Translations under genes and position numbers: made by a program | The notes under the pieces: model-generated | The model's input: the letters and a program-made list of their open reading frames with translations, nothing else | Databases searched by the model: none | What the model was told of the DNA's origin: nothing | Shown here: positions 16,002-25,286 of the stretch, one piece after another | How positions within the stretch are numbered: the first letter of the stretch is position 1 | Layout of the letters: every line of letters starts with the position of its first letter | DNA from: Phycicoccus endophyticus | Lineage (GTDB): Bacteria; Actinomycetota; Actinomycetes; Actinomycetales; Dermatophilaceae | Assembly: GCF_011326735.1 (NCBI RefSeq) | Contig: NZ_JAANCN010000008.1 | Coordinates: 1-64,000 of the forward strand | Direction: 5' to 3' | Length of the DNA: 64,000 nucleotides

Positions 16002-17704
16002 GCCGCGCCACCGACCGCTGTGTCGCCGTGCGTGCTCACCGGACGCTCGGTGACGACGAGCACACCGTCCTCGCCCCGGGTGACGCGCTGGTGGGTCAGC
16101 CACCGGTCGTCGTCGCGCTGCGGATGGTCGGCGCGCAGGTGCCCGCCCCGGGTCTCCTCGCGGCGGTGCGCGAGCAGGGCCAGCGCCTGGCCGAGGTGCA
16201 GCAGGTTCGTCGTCTCCCAGGTCCGCGGCCCGGGCTCGGCCGCGCCCGTCGGCAGCGCGGCCAGCTCCGCCAGCTCAGCGGCGGCCTCGCGGGTGCTCTC
16301 GGCGGTGCGCACCGGCCCGCACCCGCGGGTCATCGCGCGCTGGAGCCGGACCCGGTGGGAGGAGTCGAGCAGGTCGGCCGGCCGGCCGCCGGGCTCGACC
16401 GGCACGCGGCCGGCGGGCAGCTCGCCGGCCGCCAGGCGTGCCCCGAGGTCGTCGGCGATCCGGTGGGCGAAGACGAGCCCCTCGAGGAGGGAGTTCGAGG
16501 CCAGCCGGTTGGCCCCGTGGACGCCGGTGCAGGAGACCTCGCCGCACGCGGACAGCCCCGTGAGCGAGGTGCGCCCGAGCAGGTCGGTCTCGACACCGCC
16601 GGAGGCGTAGTGCTGGGCCGGTGCGACCGGGAGCAGCTCGGTCGCCGGGTCCACGCCGAGCTCCCGGCACCGTGCGACGATCGACGGGAAGCGCCGCTCG
16701 AGGAACGGCGCGCCGAGGTGCCGGGCGTCGAGCCAGACGTGCTCGAGGCCGCGCTCGGCCATCACCTGGAGGATGCCGCGGGCCACGACGTCGCGCGGCG
16801 CGAGGTCGGCGAGCTCGTGGCGGCCGGCCATGACCCGCTCGCCGCGGTCGTCGACGAGCACCGCACCCTCGCCGCGCAGGGCCTCCGAGACGAGCGGCTG
16901 CTGCCCGGTGGACCCCTCGCCGAGGTAGAGCACCGTCGGGTGGAACTGGACGAACTCGAGGTCGGCCAGCCGGGCGCCGGCCCGCAGCGCGGCGGCCATC
17001 CCGTCGCCGGTCGCGACCGGAGGGTTGGTCGTCGAGGTGTAGATCTGGCCGAGACCCCCGGTCGCGAGGACGACCGCCCGGGCCCGCACGGCACCGACAC
17101 CGTCGACCTGCCCCTCGCCGATGACGTGCAGCGTCACCCCGCACACCGAGCCGTCGGCCGCGCCGAGCAGGTCGACGACGAGCGCGTGCTCGACGACCTC
17201 GATGCCGGGGTCGTCGAGCACCGTGCGCAGGGCCGCGATGAGCGCCCGGGAGATCTCGGCCCCGGTCGCGTCACCGCCGGCGTGGGCGATCCGGTCGCGG
17301 TGGTGGCCCCCCTCGCGGGTGAGCCGCAGGTCCCCCCCGGCGTCGACGTCGAAGTTCGCACCGAGCCCGACGAGCTCGCGCACCCGGTCGGGCCCCTCGG
17401 TGACGAGCGCGCGCACGGCGTCGACGTCGCAGAGCCCGACGCCGGCGACCAGGGTGTCCTCGAGATGCTCCTGCGGGGTGTCCTCGGGGTCCATGGCCGC
17501 GGCGATGCCGCCCTGGGCCCACTCGGTCGAGCCGGCCGAGAGGACCGTCTTGGTCACGAGCAGCACGCGCTCGACCCGCTCGCGCAGCCGGAGCGCGCAC
17601 GTGAGCCCGGCGATGCCGGAGCCGACGACGACGACGTCGGCCTCCGCGGTCCACCCCGGTGCCGGGGCCGCGAGCCGACGGGGGACCCGCGGCGGCACGG
17701 TCAC
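15998..17704 (-). CDS. nadB: L-aspartate oxidase
   Basis: A 568-residue FAD enzyme making iminoaspartate for NAD synthesis. It has the N-terminal VVVGSGIAGLTCALRL dinucleotide-binding motif, STEWAQGGIAAAM, the flavin/substrate segment GGHHRDRIAHAGGDATG, LEFVQFHPTVLY, and GEVSCTGVHGANRLASNSLLEG. The C-terminal helical domain is present. The GTG start at 17704 overlaps the panC stop (GTGA); a second in-frame GTG 6 nt later is also possible. Confidence 0.95.
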   Translation of the reverse strand: MTVPPRVPRRLAAPAPGWTAEADVVVVGSGIAGLTCALRLRERVERVLLVTKTVLSAGSTEWAQGGIAAAMDPEDTPQEHLEDTLVAGVGLCDVDAVRALVTEGPDRVRELVGLGANFDVDAGGDLRLTREGGHHRDRIAHAGGDATGAEISRALIAALRTVLDDPGIEVVEHALVVDLLGAADGSVCGVTLHVIGEGQVDGVGAVRARAVVLATGGLGQIYTSTTNPPVATGDGMAAALRAGARLADLEFVQFHPTVLYLGEGSTGQQPLVSEALRGEGAVLVDDRGERVMAGRHELADLAPRDVVARGILQVMAERGLEHVWLDARHLGAPFLERRFPSIVARCRELGVDPATELLPVAPAQHYASGGVETDLLGRTSLTGLSACGEVSCTGVHGANRLASNSLLEGLVFAHRIADDLGARLAAGELPAGRVPVEPGGRPADLLDSSHRVRLQRAMTRGCGPVRTAESTREAAAELAELAALPTGAAEPGPRTWETTNLLHLGQALALLAHRREETRGGHLRADHPQRDDDRWLTHQRVTRGEDGVLVVTERPVSTHGDTAVGGAA

Positions 17705-18624
17705 CGCGCGCCTCCGCCCGGGGCGTGGGGGACGTCGGAGAACACCTCGAGGGCCCCTCCCCCGGGGCCGACGACGAGCGGGGTGTTGTCGATCAGCCGG
17801 GTCGTGCCGATCCGCGCGGCCACCGCGAGCAGGGCCTGGCCGCGGTACCACTCCGGGACGTCGGCGAGGGTGTCCGGATGGACGAGGACGAGGTAGTCGA
17901 CGAGGGCGAGCGGCTCCTCGACGAGCACCTCGCGGGCCGCCCGGCGCACCGCCGAGGGGCCGAAGACGGCGGCCTCGGCACCGGCACGCAGGGCCCGGCT
18001 CAGACAGAGGGCGACCTCGCGGTCGGTCTCCGTGAGGTAGGTGTTGCGGCTGCTCATCGCCAGGCCGTCCTCCTCGCGCACCGTGGGCACCGAGACGACC
18101 TCGACGGGGAAGTCGAGGTCGCGGACCATCCGGCGGATGAGGAGGAGCTGCTGGGCGTCCTTCTGCCCGAAGTAGGCGCTGCGCGCCGCGGTGAGGTGGA
18201 GCAGCTTGCCGACGACCGTGAGCACGCCGTCGAAGTGGCCCGGCCGGGAGGCCCCCTCGAGGACCTCGCCCAGAGGCCCCGCCGAGACCCGCACCCCGGG
18301 GTCGCCGTCGGGGTAGACGACGTCCGGGGTCGGCGCGAAGACCACGTCGACCCCGGCGGCCGTGCAGATCGCCATGTCGTCCTCGAACGTGCGCGGGTAG
18401 CGCGAGAGGTCCTCCTTGGGCCCGAACTGCAGGGGGTTGAGGAAGATCGTCACGACCACGTGCGCGTGCCGCTGCCGGGCGGCCCGGATGAGCCGGGCAT
18501 GCCCCTCGTGGAGGGCGCCCATCGTCATGACGACGGCGACGTCACGGCTGGCGAGCCCCTCCCGGGCGGCCTCGAGCTCGGCGCGGGTGTGGGCGACGAC
18601 GGGCGCCGCGGTGGTGGTGGTCAC
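17701..18624 (-). CDS. panC: Pantoate--beta-alanine ligase
   Basis: A 307-residue ATP-dependent ligase making pantothenate. Signature segments are VMTMGALHEGHARLI (the HxGH nucleotidylyl-transfer motif), IFLNPLQFGPKEDLSRYPRT, GHFDGVLTVVGKL, YFGQKDAQQ and VPTVREEDGLAMSSRN. The GTG start immediately follows the stop of the DUF2520 gene, so DUF2520-panC-nadB-nadC-flavin reductase form one transcript. In M. tuberculosis Rv3603c-panC has the same order. Confidence 0.95.
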   Translation of the reverse strand: MTTTTAAPVVAHTRAELEAAREGLASRDVAVVMTMGALHEGHARLIRAARQRHAHVVVTIFLNPLQFGPKEDLSRYPRTFEDDMAICTAAGVDVVFAPTPDVVYPDGDPGVRVSAGPLGEVLEGASRPGHFDGVLTVVGKLLHLTAARSAYFGQKDAQQLLLIRRMVRDLDFPVEVVSVPTVREEDGLAMSSRNTYLTETDREVALCLSRALRAGAEAAVFGPSAVRRAAREVLVEEPLALVDYLVLVHPDTLADVPEWYRGQALLAVAARIGTTRLIDNTPLVVGPGGGALEVFSDVPHAPGGGAR

Positions 18625-19515
18625 TCAACGCTCCTGGTCGGCGAGGATGTCCAGCAGCGCCGCCGCGTCGTCCGGGCGCAGCCGGCCGTCGTCGAGCGCG
18701 CGCAGCGCGGTCGCCCGGGCGAGCGCCACGTAGGTCCTCCGGATCTCGGGGGCGAGCCGGTCCAGCTCGCGCAGGTGGTCCCTCACGGTACCGGCGTCGC
18801 CGCGCGCGACCGGGCCGGTGAGGGCGGCGTCACCCATCCGCAGGGCGTTGTCGAGGGCGGCGTGCATGAGCGGGCCGAGCAGCGCACGTGGCTCGGCGAC
18901 TCCGGCGCGCGCGAGCACCTGCAGCGCCTCGGCGGTCAGCGTGACGAGGTGGTTGGCGCCGTGGGCGAGGCCGCAGTGGTAGGCGACCCGGTCGACCTCG
19001 GCCACCCAGACCGGGCTGCCCCCCATCTCGAGGACGAGCGCCTCGGCGACGGGGCGCAACGGCTCGTCGGCGGTGACCCCGAAGGCGCACTCGGCCAGCC
19101 GGTCCAGGTCCATCGGCGTCCCGGTGAAGGTCATCGCCGGGTGCAGGGCGAGCGGGAGGGCGTGGTGGGCCCGCACCGGGTCCAGGACCGCGGTGCCGTG
19201 CCGGCCGCTCGTGTGCAGGACGATCTGCCCCGCCTGCCAGGCGCCGGTGGAGGACAGCCCGGCGACGAGGCCGGGGAGGGCGTCGTCGGGGACGGCGAGG
19301 AGGACGAGCTCGGCGCCCGCGACGACGGTGGGGACGTCCGCGACGGGGACGCCGGGCAGCAGTGCCGCCGCGCGCTCCCGGCTGGCCTCGGAGACGGCAG
19401 AGGCGCCGGTGACCCGGTGCCCGGCGCGACCGAGGGCGGCGCCGAGCACGGCGCCGACCCGGCCGGCACCGACGACTCCGACGGTGAGGCGCGCGGGGTG
19501 CTCGAGGCCGTCCAC
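18625..19515 (-). CDS. Rossmann-like/DUF2520 oxidoreductase-like protein
   Basis: A 296-residue protein with an NADP-type Rossmann motif VGVVGAGRVGAVLGAAL near the N-terminus, VLLAVPDDALPGLV, HTSGRHG and LHPAMTFTG, and the C-terminal helical DUF2520 domain (about 160-296). It corresponds to M. tuberculosis Rv3603c upstream of panC. It may act like a ketopantoate reductase-related dehydrogenase, but this is unproven. The start is set at GTG 19515; a frame extension to ATG 19611 would lie in the operator region of the divergent gene and is rejected. Confidence 0.8.
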   Translation of the reverse strand: MDGLEHPARLTVGVVGAGRVGAVLGAALGRAGHRVTGASAVSEASRERAAALLPGVPVADVPTVVAGAELVLLAVPDDALPGLVAGLSSTGAWQAGQIVLHTSGRHGTAVLDPVRAHHALPLALHPAMTFTGTPMDLDRLAECAFGVTADEPLRPVAEALVLEMGGSPVWVAEVDRVAYHCGLAHGANHLVTLTAEALQVLARAGVAEPRALLGPLMHAALDNALRMGDAALTGPVARGDAGTVRDHLRELDRLAPEIRRTYVALARATALRALDDGRLRPDDAAALLDILADQER

Positions 19516-19593
19516 GACGCTGCACGCTACCCGGCCCTCCGTCCGCGGCGCGCCGGCGGCCACGCCGGCCGGCGGCCGCGGACGTCCGCCGAT

Positions 19594-19629
19594 GGCAAGC
19601 AGCCTTGACATATGTCAAGCGTGCTTGCC
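19594..19629. promoter_or_regulatory. 36-bp near-perfect palindrome (operator)
   Basis: GGCAAGCA, three bases, TTGACATATGTCAA, three bases, TGCTTGCC. The 14-bp centre and both 8-bp arms are perfectly symmetric about 19611/19612. The TTGACA at 19605-19610 could also serve as a -35 box for the plus-strand genes. It lies 12 nt before the membrane protein start, with an Xre regulator encoded second in the same operon. Confidence 0.72.
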
Positions 19630-19640
19630 ATGGTGACGTC

Positions 19641-20039
19641 ATGGACACGCCACGGCAGCTCACCTGGTTCAACCGGATCCTCCTCGCCGTCGTCGTCGCC
19701 GGCGGCCTGTGGTGCACCGCCACCGGCGTGTGGTGGTTCGCGGCCGGGCTTCTCGGCACGGCCGCCGCCCTCGGGGTCGTCCTGTGGCGGGCGGTACGCG
19801 GCCGCGGCTCGGACACCAGGCGCCTCGATGCCGCCCAGCCCTTCGACGAGCGCGAGCACGCCGCCTCGACGTGGTCCTTCGCCGTCGTCGGCCGCACGGC
19901 GATCGTCGCGCTCGTGGCCGCCGTCGTCGTCCAGGCGGCCACCCGCGACGGCCGGGTGGATGCCACGCTCGCCAGCGCCCTCGTGCTCGTCTGTCTCGTG
20001 TGGGCCACGGCGATCCGGCTGGCGCTGCGTCGGGCCTGA
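19641..20039 (+). CDS. Small membrane protein paired with an Xre regulator
   Basis: A 132-residue protein with four probable transmembrane helices: ILLAVVVAGGLWCTATGVWW and AAGLLGTAAALGVVLW near the N-terminus, then AIVALVAAVVVQA and LASALVLVCLVWATAI near the C-terminus, separated by a charged loop. I recognise no functional domain. The gene is 4 nt upstream of a cro/C1-type regulator gene, a common pair in which the membrane protein is expressed under control of its partner. An in-frame ATG at 19630 is an alternative start. Confidence 0.7.
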   Translation: MDTPRQLTWFNRILLAVVVAGGLWCTATGVWWFAAGLLGTAAALGVVLWRAVRGRGSDTRRLDAAQPFDEREHAASTWSFAVVGRTAIVALVAAVVVQAATRDGRVDATLASALVLVCLVWATAIRLALRRA

Positions 20040-20043
20040 CCCC

Positions 20044-20259
20044 GTGGACAACGACATCCGCCGGCTGCGTACGGAGCGGGGCCTCTCCCAGGCCGCCCTC
20101 GGGCAGGCCCTCGGCGTCTCGCGGCAGACGGTCAACTCCCTCGAGGCCGGGCGCTACGACCCCTCCCTCCCCCTCGCGATCCTCCTGGCGCGCTACTTCG
20201 ACACCACGGTCGAGTCCCTCTTCCACCTCCCCGGGGGCCGGACGGGCCGTCATGGCTGA
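20044..20259 (+). CDS. Xre-family transcriptional regulator (71 aa)
   Basis: A 71-residue protein that is almost entirely one HTH_3 domain: [38 protein letters not shown], then a short helix [10 protein letters not shown]. This is the YozG-like class of minimal Xre regulators found downstream of small membrane proteins. GTG start at 20044, 4 nt after the membrane protein stop. It probably binds the palindrome at 19594-19629 and represses its own operon; this is inference from position. Confidence 0.85.
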   Translation: MDNDIRRLRTERGLSQAALGQALGVSRQTVNSLEAGRYDPSLPLAILLARYFDTTVESLFHLPGGRTGRHG

Positions 20260-21247
20260 ACCCGTCCCGTGGCCGGTGGCCTGGCAGGAGGCGCTCTACG
20301 GCCCGCGCGGCGCCTACCGCACGCCCACCGGCCCCGCGGCCCACTTCACGACGGCCACCCACGGGCCGACCGGGCCGCTGCTCGCGCGGGCACTCGCGCG
20401 GCTCGCCGACCGCGAGGGCCGCTCGCACGTCGTCGACGTGGGCGCCGGTCGCGGCGAGCTGCTCGCCGCGGTGCACGCCGTCCGGCCCGGGCTCGCCCTC
20501 ACCGGGGTCGACGTCGTCGCCCGCCCGGCCGGCCTGCCCGCGGCGGCCCACTGGCTCACCTCCCCCGGCGGCGCCGACCTGCCCCCGGGCCTCGACGGCC
20601 TCCAGGACGCCCTCGTCGTCGCCCACGAGTGGCTCGACGTCGTGCCGTGCACGGTCGCCGAGGTGGACGCGCACGGCCGGCTGCGCGGCGTCCTCGTCGA
20701 CCCCGCGACGGGCCGGGAGTCCCTCGGCGACCCGCTCGGCCCCGACGAGCTCGCGTGGTGTGCCGAGCACTGGCCCGCCACCGCCCCCGGCGCGCGGGTC
20801 GAGGTCGGGTTGGCGCGCGACCGGGCCTGGGCCGGGCTGCTCGGGCGGGTCACCCGCGGCACCGTGCTCGCGGTCGACTACGGGCACACCCGCGCGACCC
20901 GCCCGGCCGAGGGGAGCCTCGCCGGCTACCGCCGCGGCGAGCAGGTACCACCCGTGCCGGACGGCACCTGCGACGTCACCGCCCACGTGGCCGTCGACTC
21001 CCTCGAGCAGGACGAGCGGCACGGCCAGCGCACGGTCCTGCTCGACCTGCTCGGCGACGTCCGCGCCCCCTCCGTGGAGCGCGCCCACACCGACCCCGCG
21101 GGCTACCTCGCGGGCCTCGCCCGCTCCTCCGCGCTGCACGCGCTGGTGGCACCCGGCGGGTTCGGGGACTTCTCCTGGGTCATCGCCCGGCGCCCGGCGC
21201 GGCGTGGCGGCGGCCCGCCGGCACCCGGTGGGGGTGCGGCAGACTGA
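20252..21247 (+). CDS. MidA-family SAM-dependent methyltransferase (NDUFAF7-like)
   Basis: A 331-residue protein of the DUF185/MidA family. It has the substrate-side segment [20 protein letters not shown], motif [36 protein letters not shown] (the family ANEFFDALPVxxF region), VLAVDYGH, and [11 protein letters not shown] with [12 protein letters not shown]. Mitochondrial NDUFAF7 of this family dimethylates an arginine of complex I subunit NDUFS2 (the NuoD homologue). Here a NuoD-like gene starts 4 nt downstream, which suggests an equivalent enzyme-substrate pair. The start overlaps the Xre gene by 8 nt. Confidence 0.8.
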   Translation: MAEPVPWPVAWQEALYGPRGAYRTPTGPAAHFTTATHGPTGPLLARALARLADREGRSHVVDVGAGRGELLAAVHAVRPGLALTGVDVVARPAGLPAAAHWLTSPGGADLPPGLDGLQDALVVAHEWLDVVPCTVAEVDAHGRLRGVLVDPATGRESLGDPLGPDELAWCAEHWPATAPGARVEVGLARDRAWAGLLGRVTRGTVLAVDYGHTRATRPAEGSLAGYRRGEQVPPVPDGTCDVTAHVAVDSLEQDERHGQRTVLLDLLGDVRAPSVERAHTDPAGYLAGLARSSALHALVAPGGFGDFSWVIARRPARRGGGPPAPGGGAAD

Positions 21248-21251
21248 CCGG

Positions 21252-22430
21252 GTGACCCCCGACGACGGCGCTGCACCGCGCCCCCTCGACGTCGCCGTCG
21301 GGGCGGGCGGCCTCGCCACGGCCGACATGGTGCTCAACATCGGCCCGCAGCACCCGGCGACCCACGGCGTGCTGCGGCTGCGCGTCGTGCTCGACGGCGA
21401 ACGGGTCCGCACCGCCGAGCCGGTCGTCGGCTACATGCACCGAGGGGCCGAGAAGCTCTTCGAGGTCCGTGACTACCGCCAGGTCACGGTCCTGGCCAAC
21501 CGGCACGACTGGCTCTCGGCCTTCTCCAGCGAGCTCGGCGTCGTCCTCGGGGTCGAGGCGATGCTCGGGATGGAGGTGCCCGAGCGCGCGGTCTGGCTGC
21601 GGACGCTGCTCGCCGAGCTCAACCGGGTGCTCTCGCACCTGATGTTCCTCGGCTCCTACCCCCTCGAGCTCGGGGCGATCACCCCGGTCTTCTACGCCTT
21701 CCGCGAGCGCGAGGAGCTCCAGGCCGTCATGGAGGAGGCCTCCGGCGGCCGGATGCACTACATGTTCAACCGGGTGGGCGGTCTCAAGGAGGACGTCCCG
21801 GCGGGCTGGCTCGGACGGGTCGCGGACGCGTCCGCCGCCGTCCGGCGACGGCTGCCGGACCTGGAGTCGCTCCTCGTCGGCAACGAGATCCTCCTCGCCC
21901 GTACCCGAGGCGTCGGGGTGCTCGACGCCTCGAGCGTGCTCGCCTACGGGGTCTCCGGGCCGATCGCCCGGGCCAGCGGGGTCGACCTCGACCTGCGCCG
22001 CGACGACCCCTACCTCGCCTACGGCGAGCTCTTCGCCCCCGGCGGGCCCGGCCGGGTGGTCACCCGCACGCAGGGCGACTGCCTGGCCCGCCTCGAGGTC
22101 CTCCTCGAGCAGGTGCACGTCAGCCTCGACCTCGTCGACGCGTGCCTGGACCGGCTGCGCTCGCTGCCCCCGGGGCCGGTCAACCAGCGCCTGCCCAAGG
22201 TGCTCAAGGTCCCCGAGGGCGAGCGCTACACCGCGACCGAGAACCCGCTCGGGCTCAACGGGTACTACCTCGTCTCCCGGGGCGAGAAGACGCCGTGGCG
22301 GCTCAAGCTGCGCTCGGCGTCGTTCGGCAACGTCCAGGTGCTCTCGCAGGTGCTGCCCGGCTGCCTCGTCGCCGACCTCGTCGCGGTCCTCGGCTCGATG
22401 TTCTTCGTCGTCGGGGACGTCGACAAGTAG
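21252..22430 (+). CDS. Orphan NuoD-like (complex I 49-kDa) protein
   Basis: A 392-residue homologue of NADH-quinone oxidoreductase subunit D with no other nuo genes nearby. Conserved family blocks are [83 protein letters not shown] and VVGDVDK at the C-terminus. Arg64 in HRGAEKL corresponds to the methylated Arg85 of NDUFS2. The residue aligning with the quinone-binding Tyr of NuoD (in RxDY) is Trp87 (NRHDW). The role is therefore probably not standard complex I catalysis. Confidence 0.88.
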   Translation: MTPDDGAAPRPLDVAVGAGGLATADMVLNIGPQHPATHGVLRLRVVLDGERVRTAEPVVGYMHRGAEKLFEVRDYRQVTVLANRHDWLSAFSSELGVVLGVEAMLGMEVPERAVWLRTLLAELNRVLSHLMFLGSYPLELGAITPVFYAFREREELQAVMEEASGGRMHYMFNRVGGLKEDVPAGWLGRVADASAAVRRRLPDLESLLVGNEILLARTRGVGVLDASSVLAYGVSGPIARASGVDLDLRRDDPYLAYGELFAPGGPGRVVTRTQGDCLARLEVLLEQVHVSLDLVDACLDRLRSLPPGPVNQRLPKVLKVPEGERYTATENPLGLNGYYLVSRGEKTPWRLKLRSASFGNVQVLSQVLPGCLVADLVAVLGSMFFVVGDVDK

Positions 22431-22451
22431 CCGGCGCGGCCGGCACCCCGC

Positions 22452-22937
22452 TCAACGCAGGGCGGGGTCCTCCCCCGGCGGGGGGTCCTCGTCGTCGTGG
22501 TCGATCCGGCACCAGGCCTGGGCGACCATGCCGCACACCGCGAGCAGGACCGAGGCGAGCAGGAGCAGCCCGAAGGGGACCAGCCGCTGCTGGTTGGCCA
22601 CGAGGGAGAGGTCGCGCACCAGCGAGAGGAGCTGCCCGAGGTACCACCCGGCGGCGGCCGCGCCGGTGAGCGCGGCGGCCTGGGCCAGGACGACGGTGCG
22701 CGCGGCCCGGAGGGCGTCCACCGACGTGCGCAGCCCGCTGCGCAGGTGCCGGCGCACCGGGCGGGCGAGCCACAGGACGAGACCGCCCATGACGACGAGG
22801 AGGACCCCGGCGGCCCACGGCGGGCGCTGCAGCAGCGAGCCGTCGCGGGTGACGAGCACCGCCGCGAGGAAGCCCACGACCGTCGTGACCGCCGAGACCA
22901 CGACCAGCGTCTGGATGCGAACGCCGTTGCGGCTCAA
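22452..22937 (-). CDS. DUF3180 membrane protein
   Basis: A 161-residue protein with four predicted transmembrane helices (for example TLVVVSAVTTVVGFLAAVLV, WAAGVLLVVMGGLVLWLA, ALTGAAAAGWYLGQLL, FGLLLLASVLLAVCGMVAQ) and a conserved VLAQAAALTGA/GWYLGQ segment. It is the DUF3180 protein found after folK in actinobacteria (Rv3605c position). The start is a TTG at 22937 that overlaps the folBK stop (TTGA), with GGAGGAG 8 nt before it, which decides the start. Function unknown. Confidence 0.85.
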   Translation of the reverse strand: MSRNGVRIQTLVVVSAVTTVVGFLAAVLVTRDGSLLQRPPWAAGVLLVVMGGLVLWLARPVRRHLRSGLRTSVDALRAARTVVLAQAAALTGAAAAGWYLGQLLSLVRDLSLVANQQRLVPFGLLLLASVLLAVCGMVAQAWCRIDHDDEDPPPGEDPALR

Positions 22938-23848
22938 CTCTGCTCCTCCTCCACTGGTGGGGTGGTGATGTCCGTGGTGTCGACCGCGCGGACGAGCTCC
23001 GCGACGGGCACGACCCGCTCCCCGACGCGCAGCACGGCACCCGGGTCGGCGTCGAGCCACGGCACGAGCACGAAGCCGCGCTCGTGGGCGCGCGGGTGCG
23101 GCAGGGCCAGGTGCTCGCGGTCGGAGACCACGTCGCTGCCCGTGGCCGGGTCGCCGTACTGGACGAGGTCGAGGTCGAGGGTGCGCGCCCCCCACCGCAC
23201 CTCGCGGGTGCGGTCGAAGGCGGCCTCGAGCGCGTGCAGCTCGCGCAGCAGGGAGGCCGGCGAGAGCGCCGTGCGGGCGAGCACGACGGCGTTGACGTAG
23301 CGCGGCTGCTCCGGCCCGCCCACCGGGTCGGTCTCGACCAGCGCCGAGGGGCGCACGTCGTGCAGGGCCGGGTGGTGGGCGAGGGCCTCGAGGGCCGAGC
23401 GCACCGTGTCGCGGGGCGGGCTCTGCCCCCAGGGGAGGTTCGCGCCGACGGCGAGCACGACCGGCAGCGGCGCCCGCCGCCGCACGACGCGCACGGCGAC
23501 GTCGTCGAACGGCACGCCGACGGGGGCCTGCGGCTTGTGCACCGTCACCGTCACCTCGTCGACCGCGCTGTGGGCGAGGACGTCCTGCGCGATCACCTCG
23601 GCGAGCCGCTCGACGAGGTCGAACGGCTCGCCCTCGATCCGCGCGAGGACGGCGGCACCGAGCCGGCCGTAGTCGACGCTGTCGACGAGCGCGTCGGTGC
23701 GGCCCGCGGCCGCGAGGTCGAGCGCGGCCTCGACGTCGACGACGAACTCCTGGCCTTCGCGCCGCTCGTGCTCGAACACGCCGTGGTGGCCGCGCCCCCG
23801 GACACCGCGGAGCACGACGCGGTCACGAGCGGTTCCGGCCGGGCTCAT
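22934..23848 (-). CDS. folBK: Bifunctional FolB-FolK fusion
   Basis: One uninterrupted 304-residue frame with two folate enzymes. Residues about 1-125 are dihydroneopterin aldolase (LRGVRGRGHHGVFEHERREG, DSVDYGRL, active-site Lys in VTVHKPQAPV). Residues about 130-304 are HPPK (VLAVGANLPWGQ, GGPEQPRYVNAVV, RWGARTLDLDLVQYGD, LPHPRAHERGFVLVPW). Together they turn dihydroneopterin into 6-hydroxymethyl-dihydropterin diphosphate. In mycobacteria these are separate genes, folB and folK; S. pneumoniae SulD is a comparable fusion. ATGA-coupled to folP. Confidence 0.93.
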   Translation of the reverse strand: MSPAGTARDRVVLRGVRGRGHHGVFEHERREGQEFVVDVEAALDLAAAGRTDALVDSVDYGRLGAAVLARIEGEPFDLVERLAEVIAQDVLAHSAVDEVTVTVHKPQAPVGVPFDDVAVRVVRRRAPLPVVLAVGANLPWGQSPPRDTVRSALEALAHHPALHDVRPSALVETDPVGGPEQPRYVNAVVLARTALSPASLLRELHALEAAFDRTREVRWGARTLDLDLVQYGDPATGSDVVSDREHLALPHPRAHERGFVLVPWLDADPGAVLRVGERVVPVAELVRAVDTTDITTPPVEEEQS

Positions 23849-24690
23849 CGGGGCCCACCGGCGAGCGTCTCGGCGACGTCGAGGGCGTCGAGCGTCGCGA
23901 CGACGTCGTGGACCCGGACCCCCCACGCCCCGTGCGTGGCGGCGTGGACGGTGGTGACGGCGGTCGCCACGTCCCGCTCGAGGGGGGCGCGCTCGGCCCC
24001 CGCGGCCCGCCCGACCGCGCCGAGGAAGCCCTTGCGCGAGGTCCCGACGAGGACGGGGTGGCCGAGCGCGGTCAGCTCCTCGAGGCGCCGCAGCAGCTCC
24101 CAGCTGTGCTCGGGGGTCTTGGCGAACCCGAAGCCCGGGTCGAGGACGAGGTGCTCGGGTCGCACCCCGGCGCCGAGGAGCTGCTCGACCCGCTCGCCGA
24201 GCTCGCGCAGGACGTCGGCGACGACGTCGTCGTAGCGGGCCCGCGACTGCATCCGCGCGCTGTGCCCGCGCCAGTGCATCGCGACGTACGCCACCCCTCG
24301 CTCGGCGACGAGCGGGACCATCTCGGGGTCGGCCAGCCCCCCGGAGACGTCGTTGACGAGGCTGGCGCCGGCGTCCAGGGCAGCGGCGGCGACCGCCGCG
24401 CGCATCGTGTCGACCGAGACGGGGGCCACCGCGCAGAGCGCCTCGACCACCGGCAGCACGCGGCGCAGCTCCTCCTCCTGCGTGGGCCGCTGCGCGCCGG
24501 GCCGGGTCGACTCGCCGCCGACGTCGAGCACGTCGGCGCCCTGCTGGCGCAGCACGCGGCCGTGGGCCACGGCGTCCTCGGGCTGGAACCACTGGCCGCC
24601 GTCGCTGAAGGAGTCCGGGGTGACGTTGACGACCCCCATGACGACCGGGCGGCCCGCGCGACCCGTGGGCAGAGGCACCGGCGGGCTCAC
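23845..24690 (-). CDS. folP: Dihydropteroate synthase
   Basis: A 281-residue TIM barrel with the two Pfam signatures [14 protein letters not shown] and [13 protein letters not shown], the pterin-binding DPGFGFAKT and the phosphate-binding GTSRKGFLG. It joins 6-hydroxymethyl-dihydropterin diphosphate to p-aminobenzoate and is the sulfonamide target. The GTG start at 24690 overlaps the folE stop (GTGA). The order ftsH-folE-folP-folB/K matches M. tuberculosis Rv3610c-Rv3606c. Confidence 0.96.
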   Translation of the reverse strand: MSPPVPLPTGRAGRPVVMGVVNVTPDSFSDGGQWFQPEDAVAHGRVLRQQGADVLDVGGESTRPGAQRPTQEEELRRVLPVVEALCAVAPVSVDTMRAAVAAAALDAGASLVNDVSGGLADPEMVPLVAERGVAYVAMHWRGHSARMQSRARYDDVVADVLRELGERVEQLLGAGVRPEHLVLDPGFGFAKTPEHSWELLRRLEELTALGHPVLVGTSRKGFLGAVGRAAGAERAPLERDVATAVTTVHAATHGAWGVRVHDVVATLDALDVAETLAGGPR

Positions 24691-25286
24691 CGCCGACCAC
24701 CGAGCAGGAGGGACATCGCCTCCGCCCGGGTGGCCGCGTCGCGCAGCTGGCCGCGCACCGCGGAGGTGATCGTGCGGGACCCGGGCTTCTGCACACCCCG
24801 CATCGACATGCACAGGTGCTCGGCCTCGATGACGACGATGACGCCCTGCACCCGCAGGTGGGTGACCAGGGCGTCGGCGATCTGCGTCGTGATCTGCTCC
24901 TGGACCTGCGGCCGGCGGGCGTAGACCTCGACGAGCCGGCCGAGCTTGGACAGCCCGGTCACCCGGCCGTCCTCGGCGGGGATGTACCCGATGTGGGCGA
25001 CCCCGTGGAAGGGCAGCAGGTGGTGCTCGCACGTCGAGTACATCGGGATGTCCCGGACGACGACGAGCTCCTCGTGCTCGATGGGGAAGGTGGCCGAGAG
25101 CACCTCGGCGGGGTCCTGGTACAGCCCGGCGTAGAGCTCGTGGGCCGCCTTGGCGACCCGCGCCGGGGTGTCGCGCAGGCCCTCGCGGTCGGGGTCCTCG
25201 CCGATGGCGAGGAGGAACTCGCGCACGGCCGCCTCGGCCCGGGGGAGGTCGACGTCGGGTCGGGCCTCAGGGCTCGACACGACCAC
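24687..25286 (-). CDS. folE: GTP cyclohydrolase I
   Basis: A 199-residue homodecameric-type enzyme opening folate synthesis. Zinc ligands are visible in [12 protein letters not shown] and in [34 protein letters not shown] and [19 protein letters not shown] are diagnostic. Length is normal. The start region overlaps the ftsH 3' end by about 20 nt; an in-frame GTG two codons later would shorten the overlap. Confidence 0.96.
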   Translation of the reverse strand: MVVSSPEARPDVDLPRAEAAVREFLLAIGEDPDREGLRDTPARVAKAAHELYAGLYQDPAEVLSATFPIEHEELVVVRDIPMYSTCEHHLLPFHGVAHIGYIPAEDGRVTGLSKLGRLVEVYARRPQVQEQITTQIADALVTHLRVQGVIVVIEAEHLCMSMRGVQKPGSRTITSAVRGQLRDAATRAEAMSLLLGGRR

